Assembly: GCF_000341285.1 (NCBI RefSeq)
Contig: NW_005178435.1
Location: forward strand, 85,691 to 149,690
From: Galdieria sulphuraria
Lineage: Eukaryota; Rhodophyta; Bangiophyceae; Galdieriales; Galdieriaceae
Length of the DNA: 64,000 bases
Direction: 5' to 3'
The position numbers and the translations under genes are program-made. Positions 21,776 through 33,572 of the stretch are shown piece after piece. Below the pieces are notes generated by a model. It had not been told where the DNA came from and did no database searches. It worked only from the letters and a program-made list of their open reading frames with translations. How positions within the stretch are numbered: position 1 is the stretch's first letter; every line of letters begins with the position of its first letter.

Positions 21776-22496
21776 ATGTCTTTTTGTGTGGATATACTCA
21801 AACCCGCATTCCATTATTCTTTCTTTATGGGGCACTCGGACGGAAGTGCTCCACAGGGACTGGTAAGCAATCATTGCTATGACTAAGACTTTACAAATTT
21901 TGGTTTCATAGAGTTTAATCCCATTGCTTGTATATAGACAAAACTGTCTGGTTTCTGGCTTATCAGGCTTTGCGTCTGGAGTGAGTAGTTTGCAATGGCT
22001 AGTAGTATTCCATCAACTTACTGAATACAAGGCGGTGATAGGAGCTGCGCTTGGCGGTCTTTCTGGAGGCTTAGATGCTTATCGAATGGGCTTTCGTGGT
22101 CAGCCGCTTTTGCAAACTATCGTTTCTGTAGCCGGCAATAAGGCCCTCCCGTTTGGAGCTTGGATGGGGGTTTTTTCGGTATGATAGATTATTAATAGCT
22201 AATTGACGAAGTTGACAAGTTTAGTTCTCTCGTTGTGTACTTTATGGTGCTGGAATTAGGAATAATTTGGTGAATGCTGCTTCGGCAGGTTTCCTTGCGG
22301 GTTGTGCAGCAACTGCCACGCAGATACCTCCAAATTTATGGAGAAATAGTTTGTAATATAAGCAAAACAGGCTGATTTCCCGTGTACTTACAATTTGTGT
22401 GTATATATTTTTAGGCATTTGATGGGAAATAACGGTATCATGTCTGGTGCTTTCGCTGCTTTTATTCCTTTAGTGTTTCAGGCAGTTCGGTTTTGA
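21776..22496 (+). CDS. Small Gly/Ala-rich membrane protein, Tim17/Tim22-like
   Basis: Exons 21776-21862, 21912-22178, 22225-22352 and 22415-22496, giving 187 aa. Four hydrophobic segments are rich in small residues (GLSGFASGVSSL, GAALGGLSGGLDAYRMG, NAASAGFLAGCAAT, GIMSGAFAAFIPLVF), and there is an R-rich turn (FSRCVLYGAGIRNNLVNA). This pattern resembles Tim17/Tim22/Tim23/OEP16 family import proteins of mitochondria or plastids. The resemblance is by pattern only and could be wrong. Introns are 46-62 nt. Confidence 0.55.
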
Positions 22497-22661
22497 TAAC
22501 ATTCGGAAGAGTTGAAGAGCTGAACAAAGAAAACGTTTAAAGTCTTTCAGTAACTGACATAAAACGCTAGGCTCTTTCTTTTAGTTGGGTTCCCTCGAGA
22601 ATATTTTTATTTTCGAATAGAAAATATCAAAACGCATAACAACCCACACTTCCTGCAACAA

Positions 22662-23357
22662 CTACATATAGCTCTTTATACCATCTTCCAAAGCATCAAT
22701 TCTTGCCCCAGCAACTTCATAAATACTCTTCTTCCCTTTTATAAATTTGAAAGTTGGAACAGCTCGAATACCGAAAGATTTCATTATTTTCTAAAAGTCT
22801 ATTGGTGAATAGATAGTCCTTCGTATCTCTGTACTTACGTTGGTTTCCCCGCTCTTATCCCCAACAACCTTCAAAAATAACACTTGTTGATATTTTTCGC
22901 TGAGTTCCTCGAATTTGGGAGCGACCACTTTACAGGGCCCACACCAAGTAGTAGAAAAATCTACGATGGTAAGCTTGGATCCTGCCTTTTCTAGTTCTTG
23001 ATCTAGTTGATCTTGAGAGTCTATCTCCGTCACAGTCGCTTTTACTTTTAGAGGAGAGTTGACTCTATATTGTCTTGACTGTAAATAGATCTTGATATGC
23101 CTCGTGGAAACTCTACTGCGAAAAAGTTTATGCGATACGTTAGATTGTGACGCCAAGTTCACTCCTGACAAACGTGGTCCTCGTTAGAAGCAAACTTTTG
23201 CAGGGTTCAACTTACCACGATGTGAACAACGAGAACAAAAAGGAGTGGAGGTTGTACTTGTAAACAATTGAGAAACCACCACACCGTGAACCTTTTGTAC
23301 TGTATGGCTAAGCGGTTGAGCTACGAAACACTCGATGACTTTATTTTGGGAGCTCAT
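22662..23357 (-). CDS. Thioredoxin with transit peptide (thioredoxin f-like)
   Basis: Exons 23357-23216, 23164-22839 and 22790-22662, giving 198 aa. The active site is WCGPC at about residues 121-125, preceded by VDFSTT. The segments GIRAVPTFKF, cis-Pro included, and EVAGARIDAL fit the plastid thioredoxin f branch, which reduces Calvin-cycle enzymes. The first 85-90 residues (Ser/Thr/Lys/Arg-rich) look like a plastid transit peptide. The third cysteine usual in plant thioredoxin f (after FLK) is absent here. Introns are 51 and 48 nt. Confidence 0.88.
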
Positions 23358-24059
23358 ATTAAATCCCACAACAAACAATCAAATCTTTGGGAAAAAGGAA
23401 TGGAAAGGGAACTAAACTACTTGAAAGTTATCTCTCTCTCTCTTTCTTTTTCTTTCCTTATCGAGATAGAGTTCATTTATTACCCCTTTCAATTATGTCA
23501 ACTATATAAAAATCTTAAAAGTGAGAATGGTGTCTTCACTCCCTTCTCAGCAGTTCTGATATTGAATCAGCTGTTACATACTACAAACAGTCAAACTACT
23601 GCCTCTCTGTTCTTTCAAGTTCTACAAGTTGCTCTTAAGACTCCCCTCTCCGTTACAGCTTCTTTACTATTAGAATAGAACTAACTTTAAATTTTGTGGA
23701 TAGCAAGCTTTGTCTCAACTTGGAAGGTGATTATCATCATGTATTACTTGAGTCGTAAGTGACAAGCTCATTGCTGGCTGTACTTGTGAATATATATATA
23801 TATATATGCAACTCAAAAGAAGAGGAAGTGGGAATAAGTTTTATACCAGAATATCGACAAACCAGTTCACTAACAATCATTTCCATTGTGTTGCTTCAAA
23901 TTGGGTTATAAAGCAACGTATATTCTCTTTGAGACCTTCTGTGGAGAGCAATCGAAAATGAGACTTTAGAGTCAAATAGCTAATTCTCCTCGACATATTT
24001 ATTGTTTATAACAAGGAGATGCATTGATATCTCAAAACATACCTTGAAAAGATCCATAT
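23358..24059. other. Divergent/convergent spacer with a TA microsatellite
   Basis: Upstream of the thioredoxin gene and downstream of the SAPS gene. A short (TA)n tract lies at about 23790-23808. The 136-codon plus-strand frame at 23268-23678 overlaps the thioredoxin first exon antisense and shows no family resemblance, so no gene is called. Confidence 0.5.
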
Positions 24060-27000
24060 TTAGTTTGTCTTTCTTGAACTGCTGTTTTGATTATGATTTC
24101 TATAGAAGGAATTCTGCATAAAGTTTCTAACCAATGTAGAAAACACATCATTGTGATCTTTCTGCCACGCTGGTTCTTTGTATTGTGCAGTTTTTACTTC
24201 ATCTGTTTCCTTCTTACGCCGATATAGTTTTGAAGCATTAGAAACGATAGAACTTTTTCCTTGAGGAAGCATAGCTTTGGTAGTAAGGTCTTGATTCAGC
24301 AATTGAGGAATTCGACTTTCTGATGTTCTTATCGGTTGGTTCAGCTTGGCATTGTCCTTTTCGTCAGTTTCGTCGTTATTCTTTTCGTCTTGAGGTTTCT
24401 TTTTGTCCTGAGATGATGTCGTTTCATGAGATGATCCGATTGGAATCGTTGTTTCTTGTTTCTTGTTAGAATGAGCCGAACTATGAATCGTTCCAATCGC
24501 ATGTCCTTGGCTGTCCCTTAAAATGACACTCGGTTGTTGCATAGCAGACTGACTACCATTTGATAACTGATGATTGGACAAAAATGTCCTCCTTTTCACA
24601 AAGTTTTTCGAGTTGTCAGCCCGAACTTTGGAAGATGTATTATGTTTTGTTGAGATTAACTTGTTGTCTCTCTCCGCTGTACTTTCCTTGACTTCCTCTT
24701 CATCATGAACCGCCCAGAGAAAACTATCATCCTCAAAAATATCCTTTTCTGTGTTTTCTTTTGGTTCAGACAGTTTTTCGTAAGATTCTCTGTGAGGTTT
24801 GTTGTTCCTCTCCAACGAAAGTTTTCTGTTGGATACGGGTACGATATCTGAAGCATTCATCGCCAACATTTGTGCAAAACGACTAGATAAAGAACTTTCT
24901 GGTGAATGAGATGACCCAAGTGACTTGGTTACTATCTTTTTAGATATACTGCCAATATTCAAAGCTTCATCTTCATTGCCATTTTCTACTTGACTCATTT
25001 GTATCTTTTCATCATCATTATCTTCGTCGTCTTGATTGTCCTCTTCTGTCGGACTCTAAACAAAAACTCAATCATTCCATACCACTATGCTTGGCAACCA
25101 TCTTACCTCGTCATCTTCATACAAATATTCCGAAAACATATGAATGGTGGCAACATCAGAGGAAATGATTCCACCCATGATTTGGTCAAAGTCCACTCCA
25201 AGCGTATCGACTTGAAGCTTGTTGGACTTCCTCTCCTCATTTGAGTAAATGGGATGACTTCCTCCTATTTCCGTGGCTTGGATTTCATTTTCTATTTGCA
25301 AATCATGGTCACGAATTCTCTCGAAACTAGAAAGAACGTCATCGTCGATAATTTCGAACAATTCATTCTCGTATTCTTCTAACATCGTGGCTAAAGTATT
25401 GCCTAGAGGAATGAGATGACCCATGTAACTTTTCCTTATATGATGTTGTTGTTCCTAAAGCCAATAGAAGGTGTCATTTGACGCCCATTCAAAACAAGTA
25501 GTAGTACTGACCGAAATAAAATTCAACTCCCAAGCATCAATAAACCAAGAAAAGAGGCGACATTCTAAAATCCACAATTTCTGACAAATGCTGAGCTCGG
25601 CATCCGTCTTCTGGAGTGTAAAAGACAATAGTGCAGCCACTTGATGTTGCAAAATGTTGCACATATCGCATTCCACAAATAAGGTCAATAGAAGCTGCGG
25701 AACTTGAAAATTGAAAATTTCTATGATCGTATCCTACATTCAAGACATATATGCCATGGAAAAGAGCGATGGAAAAACGATAAGCTCACCTTACTACAAG
25801 TCACTAAACAAATTAAAAAAAACTCGGCAATTTTCAATCGTAGGCCTCCCAAACGAGGTTTCTGTTTCAATTTGTTCTTCTCTTGGTCATTATTCATCGA
25901 AAGAAGACTTGCAAGTTGACCAAATTTGGGAACAATCTCTGCCTCAATTTCGAAGACAAGTCTCTCGGTGTCTTTGGAACATTCCCATATTCCTTGTTGA
26001 ACAAACTGAAGCAAGATTGCGGTAGAATAGCGATCATCAGCATTCCATCTATCATTCTTTGAACCTAGTACTAGACTTCCAAGTATCTCATAAATGATAG
26101 TTAAAGCATTCATCAGTACAGGAGAGTACCAGCTATCATTCAGACACTCTAAGTTGTTATTTGCCTCTGCCAATCCATAGCTTAATAATGATCCTAACAG
26201 CGAAATTTCGCAAAGAATGTCAAGTTCAGGAGGAATTGCGATATATTCACGATAGGGAATGGTTCTTAAAGCTAGACCAAGGAATACAAAAGCAGCATTA
26301 TGGATAGTTTCCTGTCTTTGAGTCTCAGTCAAATGGGATAGAGAGTTAGGAAGAAATTTTTCTGCAAGATGATGTAAAAGAAAATAATCATTCACATAGC
26401 AACAATGAATAGTCATTTCCTGAGCACTTTCTGTGGAAGAATCACATCCTTCTGTAAATGGGAGAGGTGGAAGGTGTAGCTGCAATAAAAAGTTGGCCAG
26501 TGGATAGAAATGAATTTTCTCTAGCAAAGAGTCTAATATCCAGGAGTTTCTCTGAACGTAGTCTAAAATAGTTTCCTAATGAAAGATAATAGAGGAGAAA
26601 ATTAAAGGATACATTTGACTATATAAATAATAAATTATATACCTCATAGATTTGACAAAATGTTGACGCAATTTTTGCAAAAATGTTTACTGCAGCAGGT
26701 TCAAGATCCTTGTCAGGTTTTCTCAAAAAGTTGAAAAACAAACTCAGCGTATCGTCATTAAGAGCGCCAGAACTAGCCAGAGAAAGACATTCCATAGATA
26801 ATATTTCGGAAATCACAAACGGAAACTATTTCAAGTTGAAACATTATCAAGTATTACAGGGACTTGGAAATCACTTACCTTGTACTTGAACTTGTTTGAA
26901 TCGACCTCCATACCTGCGGGAAACTCAACAGTTTCTATTACCAAACATATTAACACCTATAGAGCAACTTGATCAAAAGCATATAGGACGCTATTGCATA

Positions 27001-27334
27001 CTCAACTTACTTGTACTGTAGAAGGTGTCGAGAGAAAAGTGACGAGAGTCTCATTTTCTGCTTTTATTTCTGAAATTAAGCCGTCATAATCGAGCAAGTC
27101 AACTATTTTTTCAAAGGAACTTTGGAATTCCTTCCTCGACAGAATCTTATTCGTTGTATCAGTATTCAAATGGTTAAAGTCGTTTTTCTTCCTCCATTTG
27201 CCTTTTCCTTTGTTTCTTTTGTTTTTTGATTTCTTTGTTACTCCTTGGTTACTTGTTGTATCCTGACTGTCTAAACTTGATGCACTATCATTAGATACTT
27301 CAGAAGTATAAGAATTAGAGTCCATAGAAGACAT
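24060..27334 (-). CDS. SAPS-domain regulatory subunit of PP6/SIT4-type phosphatase
   Basis: Seven exons: 27334-27011, 26956-26879, 26825-26643, 26575-25790, 25733-25512, 25454-25107 and 25055-24060; 978 aa. The SAPS region is recognised by YDGLISEIKAENETLVTFL near the start, FPFVISEIL, KPRLGGLRLKIAEF and KSYMGHLIPLGN. The domain binds the PP6/Sit4 catalytic subunit and directs it to substrates. The N-terminal 80 residues are basic and Ser/Asn-rich. The last 330 residues are low-complexity, acidic then basic, and probably disordered. Introns are 51-67 nt, all GT-AG and frame-consistent. Confidence 0.87.
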
Positions 27335-28104
27335 GATTCTTGTTCCAATACGATACAAAAAGCATGGACAGCTAAATGACGAGACAGCGAATTTCTTTGG
27401 AGGGAAGATGCTCAACACCAATTGCTGTCTATGAACAATTTCTATGGTTCAGCGAGCTCGTTGGAATGTCCCTGTTTGAGGTGAATAGGTCCCTACTCTA
27501 TATAGTATGAACGGTTAAACCGTTGGTTTGAAGTGACCGTTTCACAAATATCGAGGACAACTCGAATCTTTGAACAACAAAAGAAGATATTTTGGAAATA
27601 GACGTTTGCTTTCCAGAATATTTATTTTTGACTTGGCTCAAAAATTTGAACATTTCCACAAGACAAAGTCTTTCCGCAATGTTAGTCGAGTCCTTATCTT
27701 TGAGTAAACTTCACACGTCACTTGCTTCTTTTCTATATTTGGTTATATGCAAAGGTCCATAGTTGGCTTTATTCCATACTTTGAATGCGATAGGAGCCTT
27801 AATGAAGTTTTCTCAGGTCATATAACTCACAACGAACAAATTTCAACTTCACACAAGTCTCAAGCACCACCCTTGTCTCAACTTTTTACTCAAAAGTGAC
27901 GCGAGTTTATTTGTTTCCACAATCATTTCTGGAGGCTCAAAAACAATTAGTTTTATACACTTTGAAAACTTCTACTTGTTTCTTTGACTTTTTGCTGGTC
28001 AATGTATCTTCGTAACCCTATCGAAGAAAATCCTTCGCAGTCAGTCAACTTGTCCGTCGAAGATTTGTAATTATATTCGATGACGAATTGTGCCATTCAG
28101 CAAC
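27335..28104. other. Bidirectional promoter region
   Basis: Separates the divergent SAPS and LETM1 genes. AT-rich; I see no coding sequence, RNA gene or obvious repeat in it. Confidence 0.5.
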
Positions 28105-30956
28105 ATGCAGAGTTGTTCCGGGTTGACTAGAAGAATGAATAAACGCGCTCACCAACTGAAACCAGTAGACTTTTTGGTCTTGTTGGGTAGAAAATCCTTA
28201 CGTGAGAAAACAGTTTCTGTCAGCACCGGGGACTCTGTTTCAAAAATATTACGATACAAGAACCCTTTTCCTTCTGAAGGGCGGCTGTTGGATCCACTTG
28301 TAAATGGCTCCCGGCTACAACGCGCGGAATATTCTATAGAACAAAGTCGAAAAGCCTATTATTACGAAACTGTCTTTGGGAACTCTTTAAGGTTTGACAA
28401 AGGTCTACTGGAGATTTTGAAAATCGAAAAACAAGCAAGACTGGATTCTGTCAATTTGAAAAAGCTTTCGCAAAACAGAGTTCTTGTTGGTGTCGTGAAT
28501 CAGAAAAGACTTCTTTCTCGTTATCACATTGGAGAAAAACGAACAGTTTCCTGCTTTACTTCTAACAAAAAGAGAACCTTTGTCTCGTATCCACGAGGCC
28601 AGTCTTGGTTTCAAAAACTTAAAGTTTGTCTAGACTTGCTTCGACTCGATTTTTGTTGAGTTTTTTTCTGTAGGAAAGTCTACAACGATTGGCCACTTCA
28701 GTTGTGAACTACATTCGAAAGTTACCTAAACTGCTATGGAATGTAACTAAACAAGGTTTGACGTTTTTAGCCAAAAACTTATGGGCAGTAAGTATTTATT
28801 GCTTAAGAAGAGAACTTAAAGTTTGAGCGTAGCTTCTAAGGCTGTCAAGAATCCAAAGCTTGTCGTTGAGTGGTACAAGACGGCACGAGAGTGGACCGTC
28901 GATTTTGTTAAACACTTTTGGACAGGTTGCAAGTTATTGGCGGTTAGTATCTCGCTTTTGATTTTTGTTTCCGATATAATGAAATAAAAATAGGCAGACG
29001 TGAGAGTGAGTTATGGGATTTTGAAGAGAGCAACTCAAGGAAAGCCCTTGAGTCGACGTGAACGGAACTTATTGGTAGGAACAGGAGCGGATCTGGCCAG
29101 GTTGATCCCCTTTTCATTCTTTGTTATCGTTCCTTTTATGGAATTTGCCCTACCTTTTGCTTTAAAAGTATGATGGGTTCCTATTTATTGATATTTTAGT
29201 TCGTTCTAAAGTTGATTTGTTGTAGCTATTTCCCAATATGATTCCTAGCCAATTTCAAGACAGAATGAAAAAGGAAGAAGAACTAAAGAAACAACTCAAG
29301 GTAAATATCTTTGGATAGTGAAAAGATTCAATCATAACTGCTGTGGATAGCTTCGCCTAGAGATGGCAAGATATCTGCAAGATGTTGTGGAAGAGAAAGC
29401 AAAAAAGATAAAGTCTTCTTCAGAGAAGGATTCTGTGAGTATTTTTGTAGTTTGGATATTAGAAACAGAAAGCTGATATATTTTGACAGGAAATAAGAAA
29501 CGAAGCAGAAGAATTGACTCGATTTCTTCAACAAATACGTTCCGGAAAGAGTGTGGAAAGACATGCAGTATTACACTTTTCTCGCTTATTTTCAGACGAA
29601 ATCACTTTAGAAGGCTTAGTGCGGTAAGTTTTCTTTGAAATGGATAATTGAACATGCTCAACTTCGAGAATAGGCCTCAGCTTGTGGCCATGTGCCGTTA
29701 TATGGGCATTAGTCCTCAAGGAAGTGATAATTTTCTTCGTTATCGACTGCGTGCTCGTTTGAATAGTATTAAGAATGATGACATGCAGATCATGTGGGAA
29801 GTAAGTGTGTTATAGAGTGTTTGGAGACTTTTGACTTGTTTTGACAGGGTGGAGTTTCTTCCTTGACTGACGAAGAAGTTGTCAAAGCTTGTCGTGACCG
29901 TGGCATTCGTACAGCTGGAGTTTCTATGCGGCAGTTAAGACAACAACTTGAGGATTGGCTGGAGCTATCTCAGAATAAGGAAGTACCATCCTCGTTAATG
30001 ATTCTTTCCCGTGCATTCTTTTATACAGAAGTTCCAGAAGAAGCATTGAAAGAGACCCTTTCTAGTATGCCTGACAATGTGCTGGATGACATTCGTTATA
30101 CTGTTTCTAGTAGTAGTGAGAAGCATGAGATGACTAGTGAAGAACGTTTGGCGGAAGTTCGTCGTCAAGAGAGATTACTACAGATGGAAAGAGAAAGGGA
30201 AGCTCGAATGGATACCGAGAAGAAGAAAAAGGTTACCACCAGTATATCGGAAGCAGCTGCTGCTGTTGCTGCTGCCAAAGAGGAAGCACGAAAGGCTGCA
30301 GAGTCTGCCAAGGCTGTTGCAAATCGCGCTTCTCAAGTATTTCAAGTTGTGGAAGATGTAACAGAGCATGTGGCAAGCACTGAAACATCCAAAGCATCGT
30401 CAAGTGCTGCATCGTCGAGTCCACAAACTGCCCAAGAACATGAACTTGAACATAAAGAGTCACTTTTAGCATCGTTGGCTAGGTCGTTCGAAGATTTGAT
30501 TCATGCTTCAGCTGTGGAAGATGAAAGACTTGAATTGGAGCAAATCAAAGCGGAATTGAGAGAAGCCGAGTCGAAACTAAGCAGTGCTTTGGATGACAAG
30601 TCTAAGGAGTTATCTTCTCCCGAGGTGAAGCGTCTAAAAACATTTATTGCTAAACTGGAGAAGCAGTTGGAAAGTGCAGATGAGAAGCTTGGAATCAAAT
30701 TGAAACTATTGGATTTAGACAATGATGGTGTAATGGATATTTCAGAGGTTTGTCAACGATTGTAAAGAGTTACGTTGCTCATTCTGTTTAGGTAAAAGAA
30801 GCCTGCAGACATTTGGCCACGAATTTTCCAGAAGATATTGTAGAAGAAGCAATAGCTCGTTTGGATAAAGACGAAGATGGGAAAATCAATAGGGACGATA
30901 TAAAAAGGTTGGTTAGAGAAACCACGCATGTCGGTGCCGAGTCTGTCGCCTCATAA
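28105..30956 (+). CDS. LETM1: LETM1-type mitochondrial inner-membrane protein with EF-hand
   Basis: Ten exons: 28105-28623, 28674-28787, 28841-28942, 28994-29167, 29226-29300, 29351-29434, 29490-29623, 29674-29800, 29848-30747 and 30792-30956; 797 aa. LETM1 proteins mediate K+/H+ or Ca2+ exchange in mitochondria. Core signatures are LSRRERNLL, the single membrane segment RLIPFSFFVIVPFMEFALP, LFPNMIPS, and the ribosome-binding-like region with LVAMCRYMGI and LRQQLEDWL. An Ala/Glu coiled coil follows (about 520-560). A C-terminal EF-hand pair is present: LDLDNDGVMDISE and LDKDEDGKINRDD. The basic N terminus fits mitochondrial import. Confidence 0.93.
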
Positions 30957-31625
30957 TACTTGATTTTTTGGATAACAATACCTTTTTTGTTATATTTGAC
31001 TGTAGAGCTATATGTAGTTGATAGTATATCGATATCATATCTTTTGCCTATCCTCAGAAATACGATGGCAATGAAAGTACATATATGCAAATATATATAT
31101 ATATAGATATACAGATATAGATATGAGTAATATTCGTATTTGGCTTTTTTGGAAATGAACGCGCAATTCTTTTCTCCAATTTGAGAAACAGAATGGAGCC
31201 AAGTGACGAGGCATTGTTGTTAGTTTGTTCATGCTATAACTGCTCAGTTCTTTTCAACGTCATAACCCATTCTCACGAGTCTCATTATGAGAATATTTTC
31301 TCAAATAGATTGGATAGATTATACTGACATGACATTTCTAGTACAATACTTCATGGTTTTCCACATTCTTGTGAAAAGATGCTCATTGACACACAACCAA
31401 CCAAGCATCAAGTCGTCGTTTCATACTATTCACGAATAAACTTGTTACACTTTATTTACATATCAATAAGTATACCACAATAAAAATGATAATTTGCTAT
31501 TGCACGATGCAAAAGGAACACGTACTATCTAAAAACAGCTAATGACTCCAACAAATAAAAAACTACATCATTATTTGCAAACATAAAAATACGTATCTAT
31601 CAACAATATCTATACAAACCATACT
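30957..31625. other. Convergent 3' spacer
   Basis: Between the ends of LETM1 and the CX9C gene. It contains a short AT/GATA-type microsatellite (about 31087-31123) and polyadenylation-rich AT sequence. No gene is seen. Confidence 0.5.
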
Positions 31626-32201
31626 TTATCCTTGTCCTTTTCTGCTCTTCCAACTATTCTTCAAAGTTCTCAGTGTCTCCTGTACATATTCCCACTCCTT
31701 CTCCATGTGCCTGTATATCTTTCTTCCAAATCTCTCCGTTTTTTCTACATACCTGCCATCTAGCATAGTCGTCAATATCCTTCTACTATTGTTCCAATAG
31801 CTTTTCCAAAAGTCTATCAAAGGCAAACCATCGTTCATAGGTTCATAACTACCCCAACGTTGCTGATAACTCGAAAGGCTTTTGTGCTCCGTTTCTCTCT
31901 GCTTGTTTGGCTCCTTTTGCCTCTTTTCCTGTTTGCTATTATCTTCTTCTTGTTTTCTAAGTTCAACTGGCTCATTCACAATAGTTCCAAAGTTATCATA
32001 ATGCTTCAACGTGACTCTCCTCTTTTTGTTATTTTGGTCTGCGGGGTGATTCTTTTGCCACCTTAGAAGAAAGCTCTGTTGCTCACACTTAATATAATCT
32101 CTCAGCTGTGAAGAGCATTTGACTTGTTGTTCTACACATTCTGAGAAAGCTTTTAACAGCGTTCCACAGTCCTTGGAGTTGTTAGGTACTGCAGTGGACA
32201 T
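31626..32201 (-). CDS. Twin CX9C protein, probably mitochondrial intermembrane space
   Basis: Intronless, 191 aa from ATG 32201. Cysteines at 12, 22, 29 and 39 form two exact CX9C motifs (C-GTLLKAFSE-C and C-SSQLRDYIK-C). This is the coiled-coil-helix pattern oxidised by the MIA40 pathway in the mitochondrial intermembrane space. After it comes a long Lys/Glu/Gln-rich segment and a Trp/Tyr/Arg-rich C terminus (about 115-190) without known homology. Most twin CX9C proteins are under 120 aa, so the tail is unusual. I cannot name the family member. Confidence 0.65.
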   Translation of the reverse strand: MSTAVPNNSKDCGTLLKAFSECVEQQVKCSSQLRDYIKCEQQSFLLRWQKNHPADQNNKKRRVTLKHYDNFGTIVNEPVELRKQEEDNSKQEKRQKEPNKQRETEHKSLSSYQQRWGSYEPMNDGLPLIDFWKSYWNNSRRILTTMLDGRYVEKTERFGRKIYRHMEKEWEYVQETLRTLKNSWKSRKGQG

Positions 32202-32285
32202 GAAAGAATCGCAATCTCCCAAAAGAGAGAAACAAAATGATTTTCAGAATGGTTTTAAATGTTATCGCGTGTTTATAATATACAA

Positions 32286-33390
32286 CTATATTTCTTCAAC
32301 CTTACTCCATAAAGAGCCGTCAGAACAATCAAAAAAAGTAACAGCGGAACGTTCCTAGGAAGCTTTCTACAATCTCATACAGAACAAACCATACAAACTA
32401 TTTACCACTGTAGCCAGCCGAACACCGATCGGAGATAAACGCCTACAAACCATTTGGACCTGCTCCCATATCAAAGGACGATCCAAAAAGGAACAAACAA
32501 TACAATAAAAGTATGGGTTTCTCTATTCTGTTCATCGGTCAACCCATTCAACGCTAAAACAATATCACTCACCACGATCCTTCGTTTCCAAGTACCTGGT
32601 TTCCAGACATCAAAATTAACAGAATAGGGAAGTTGCAATTCATTTCGATACGATTTTCGAACGATAAACCCTAGTCTCCTAAGATGTGCATACACCAGAA
32701 AACTGGGAAAGTTAGAAGACGCAATTACTCTTCCAAAGCAACACCAACGCATTCCAATCGACTCCGGCTTCTACAGCCAATTGATATGCTAATTGCACAG
32801 AAGCTGTTGTTTCACCGACTTGTAATTGAAGTATTCCTATATCCACCAAGAACAACTGATATACCATAATTGATTTATCAGTGATAGACTGATCATCACT
32901 CTCATTCTTGCTAGAATCATCTTACCACTTCCAAAGGATCCAAATATTGTTTGGAAGACTCAAAATAACCCAACGTCTGAAATATTTTCCCCTAGAGTTC
33001 ACTCACAAGCTTAATCATAGTGGACGAATACATAATCTGAATAGGCACCTTGGGAACTTTTACCATCGCCTCAAGTCTCTCTGCATCCCTAAATAATTAT
33101 AATAGTTGGATGCTATACAAGAGGTAGACTATTACGACATACCAAGTGGCCACGGCCAAGTTTCTTCTTTGTACACGTTTTTCTGAAAATAAAGTGGAAA
33201 ACAGCTTTCGACGTCGTCTACATATCCATAGGTAAATACTTACATATATCATTTCAATCTTTTTATCCATAACACATACTTACTTTTCAATCTTTTTCCT
33301 TTGCTTGGTATCTATATTTCCAGGTTTCAACAGTTGCTCCTTTTTCCCTCTCTTTGGAAGTATTCCTCTATGACCACCCGCTCTCGTCAT
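32286..33390 (-). CDS. TSEN54: tRNA-splicing endonuclease subunit SEN54
   Basis: Eight exons: 33390-33284, 33217-33143, 33088-33049, 32991-32926, 32855-32749, 32702-32573, 32522-32406 and 32354-32286; 236 aa. The protein begins MTRAGGHRG and has LPKRGKKE, the RVQRRNLAVATW helix, VPKGKIFQTLGYF, VYAHLRRLGFIVRK and FDVWKP, all matching the SEN54 family. It is a structural subunit of the endonuclease that cuts tRNA introns. Every exon phase was checked and only this combination keeps the conserved segments in one frame. It is smaller than fungal and animal SEN54. A disrupted tRNA-Pro lies at 13.9 kb. Confidence 0.85.
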
Positions 33391-33466
33391 CAATTCCTTC
33401 TGAATAACAACATCGTTTCCATTGTTGTCACTCAGACAACTTAATCATTCAACTTGGATATCCATA

Positions 33467-33470
<4 letters not shown>

Positions 33471-33501
<31 letters not shown>
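33471..33501. repeat. TA dinucleotide microsatellite
   Basis: About 15 uninterrupted TA units in the 182-bp divergent promoter between SEN54 and the MATE gene. Confidence 0.9.
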
Positions 33502-33505
<4 letters not shown>

Positions 33506-33572
33506 ATTAGTAGAATTTCCAATCGTGTTGTAATACAACGACACGACTTTTGGATTGTGTGGATGGATTGGT

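Noticed and set aside
23268-23678. 136-codon plus-strand frame
   Set aside because: Antisense to the thioredoxin first exon, low complexity (Ser/Leu/Phe runs), no family resemblance.
32523-32572. Reading through this 50-base segment of SEN54 as coding
   Set aside because: It stays open for a while but gives a C terminus unlike SEN54; splicing restores the conserved end through two more exons.
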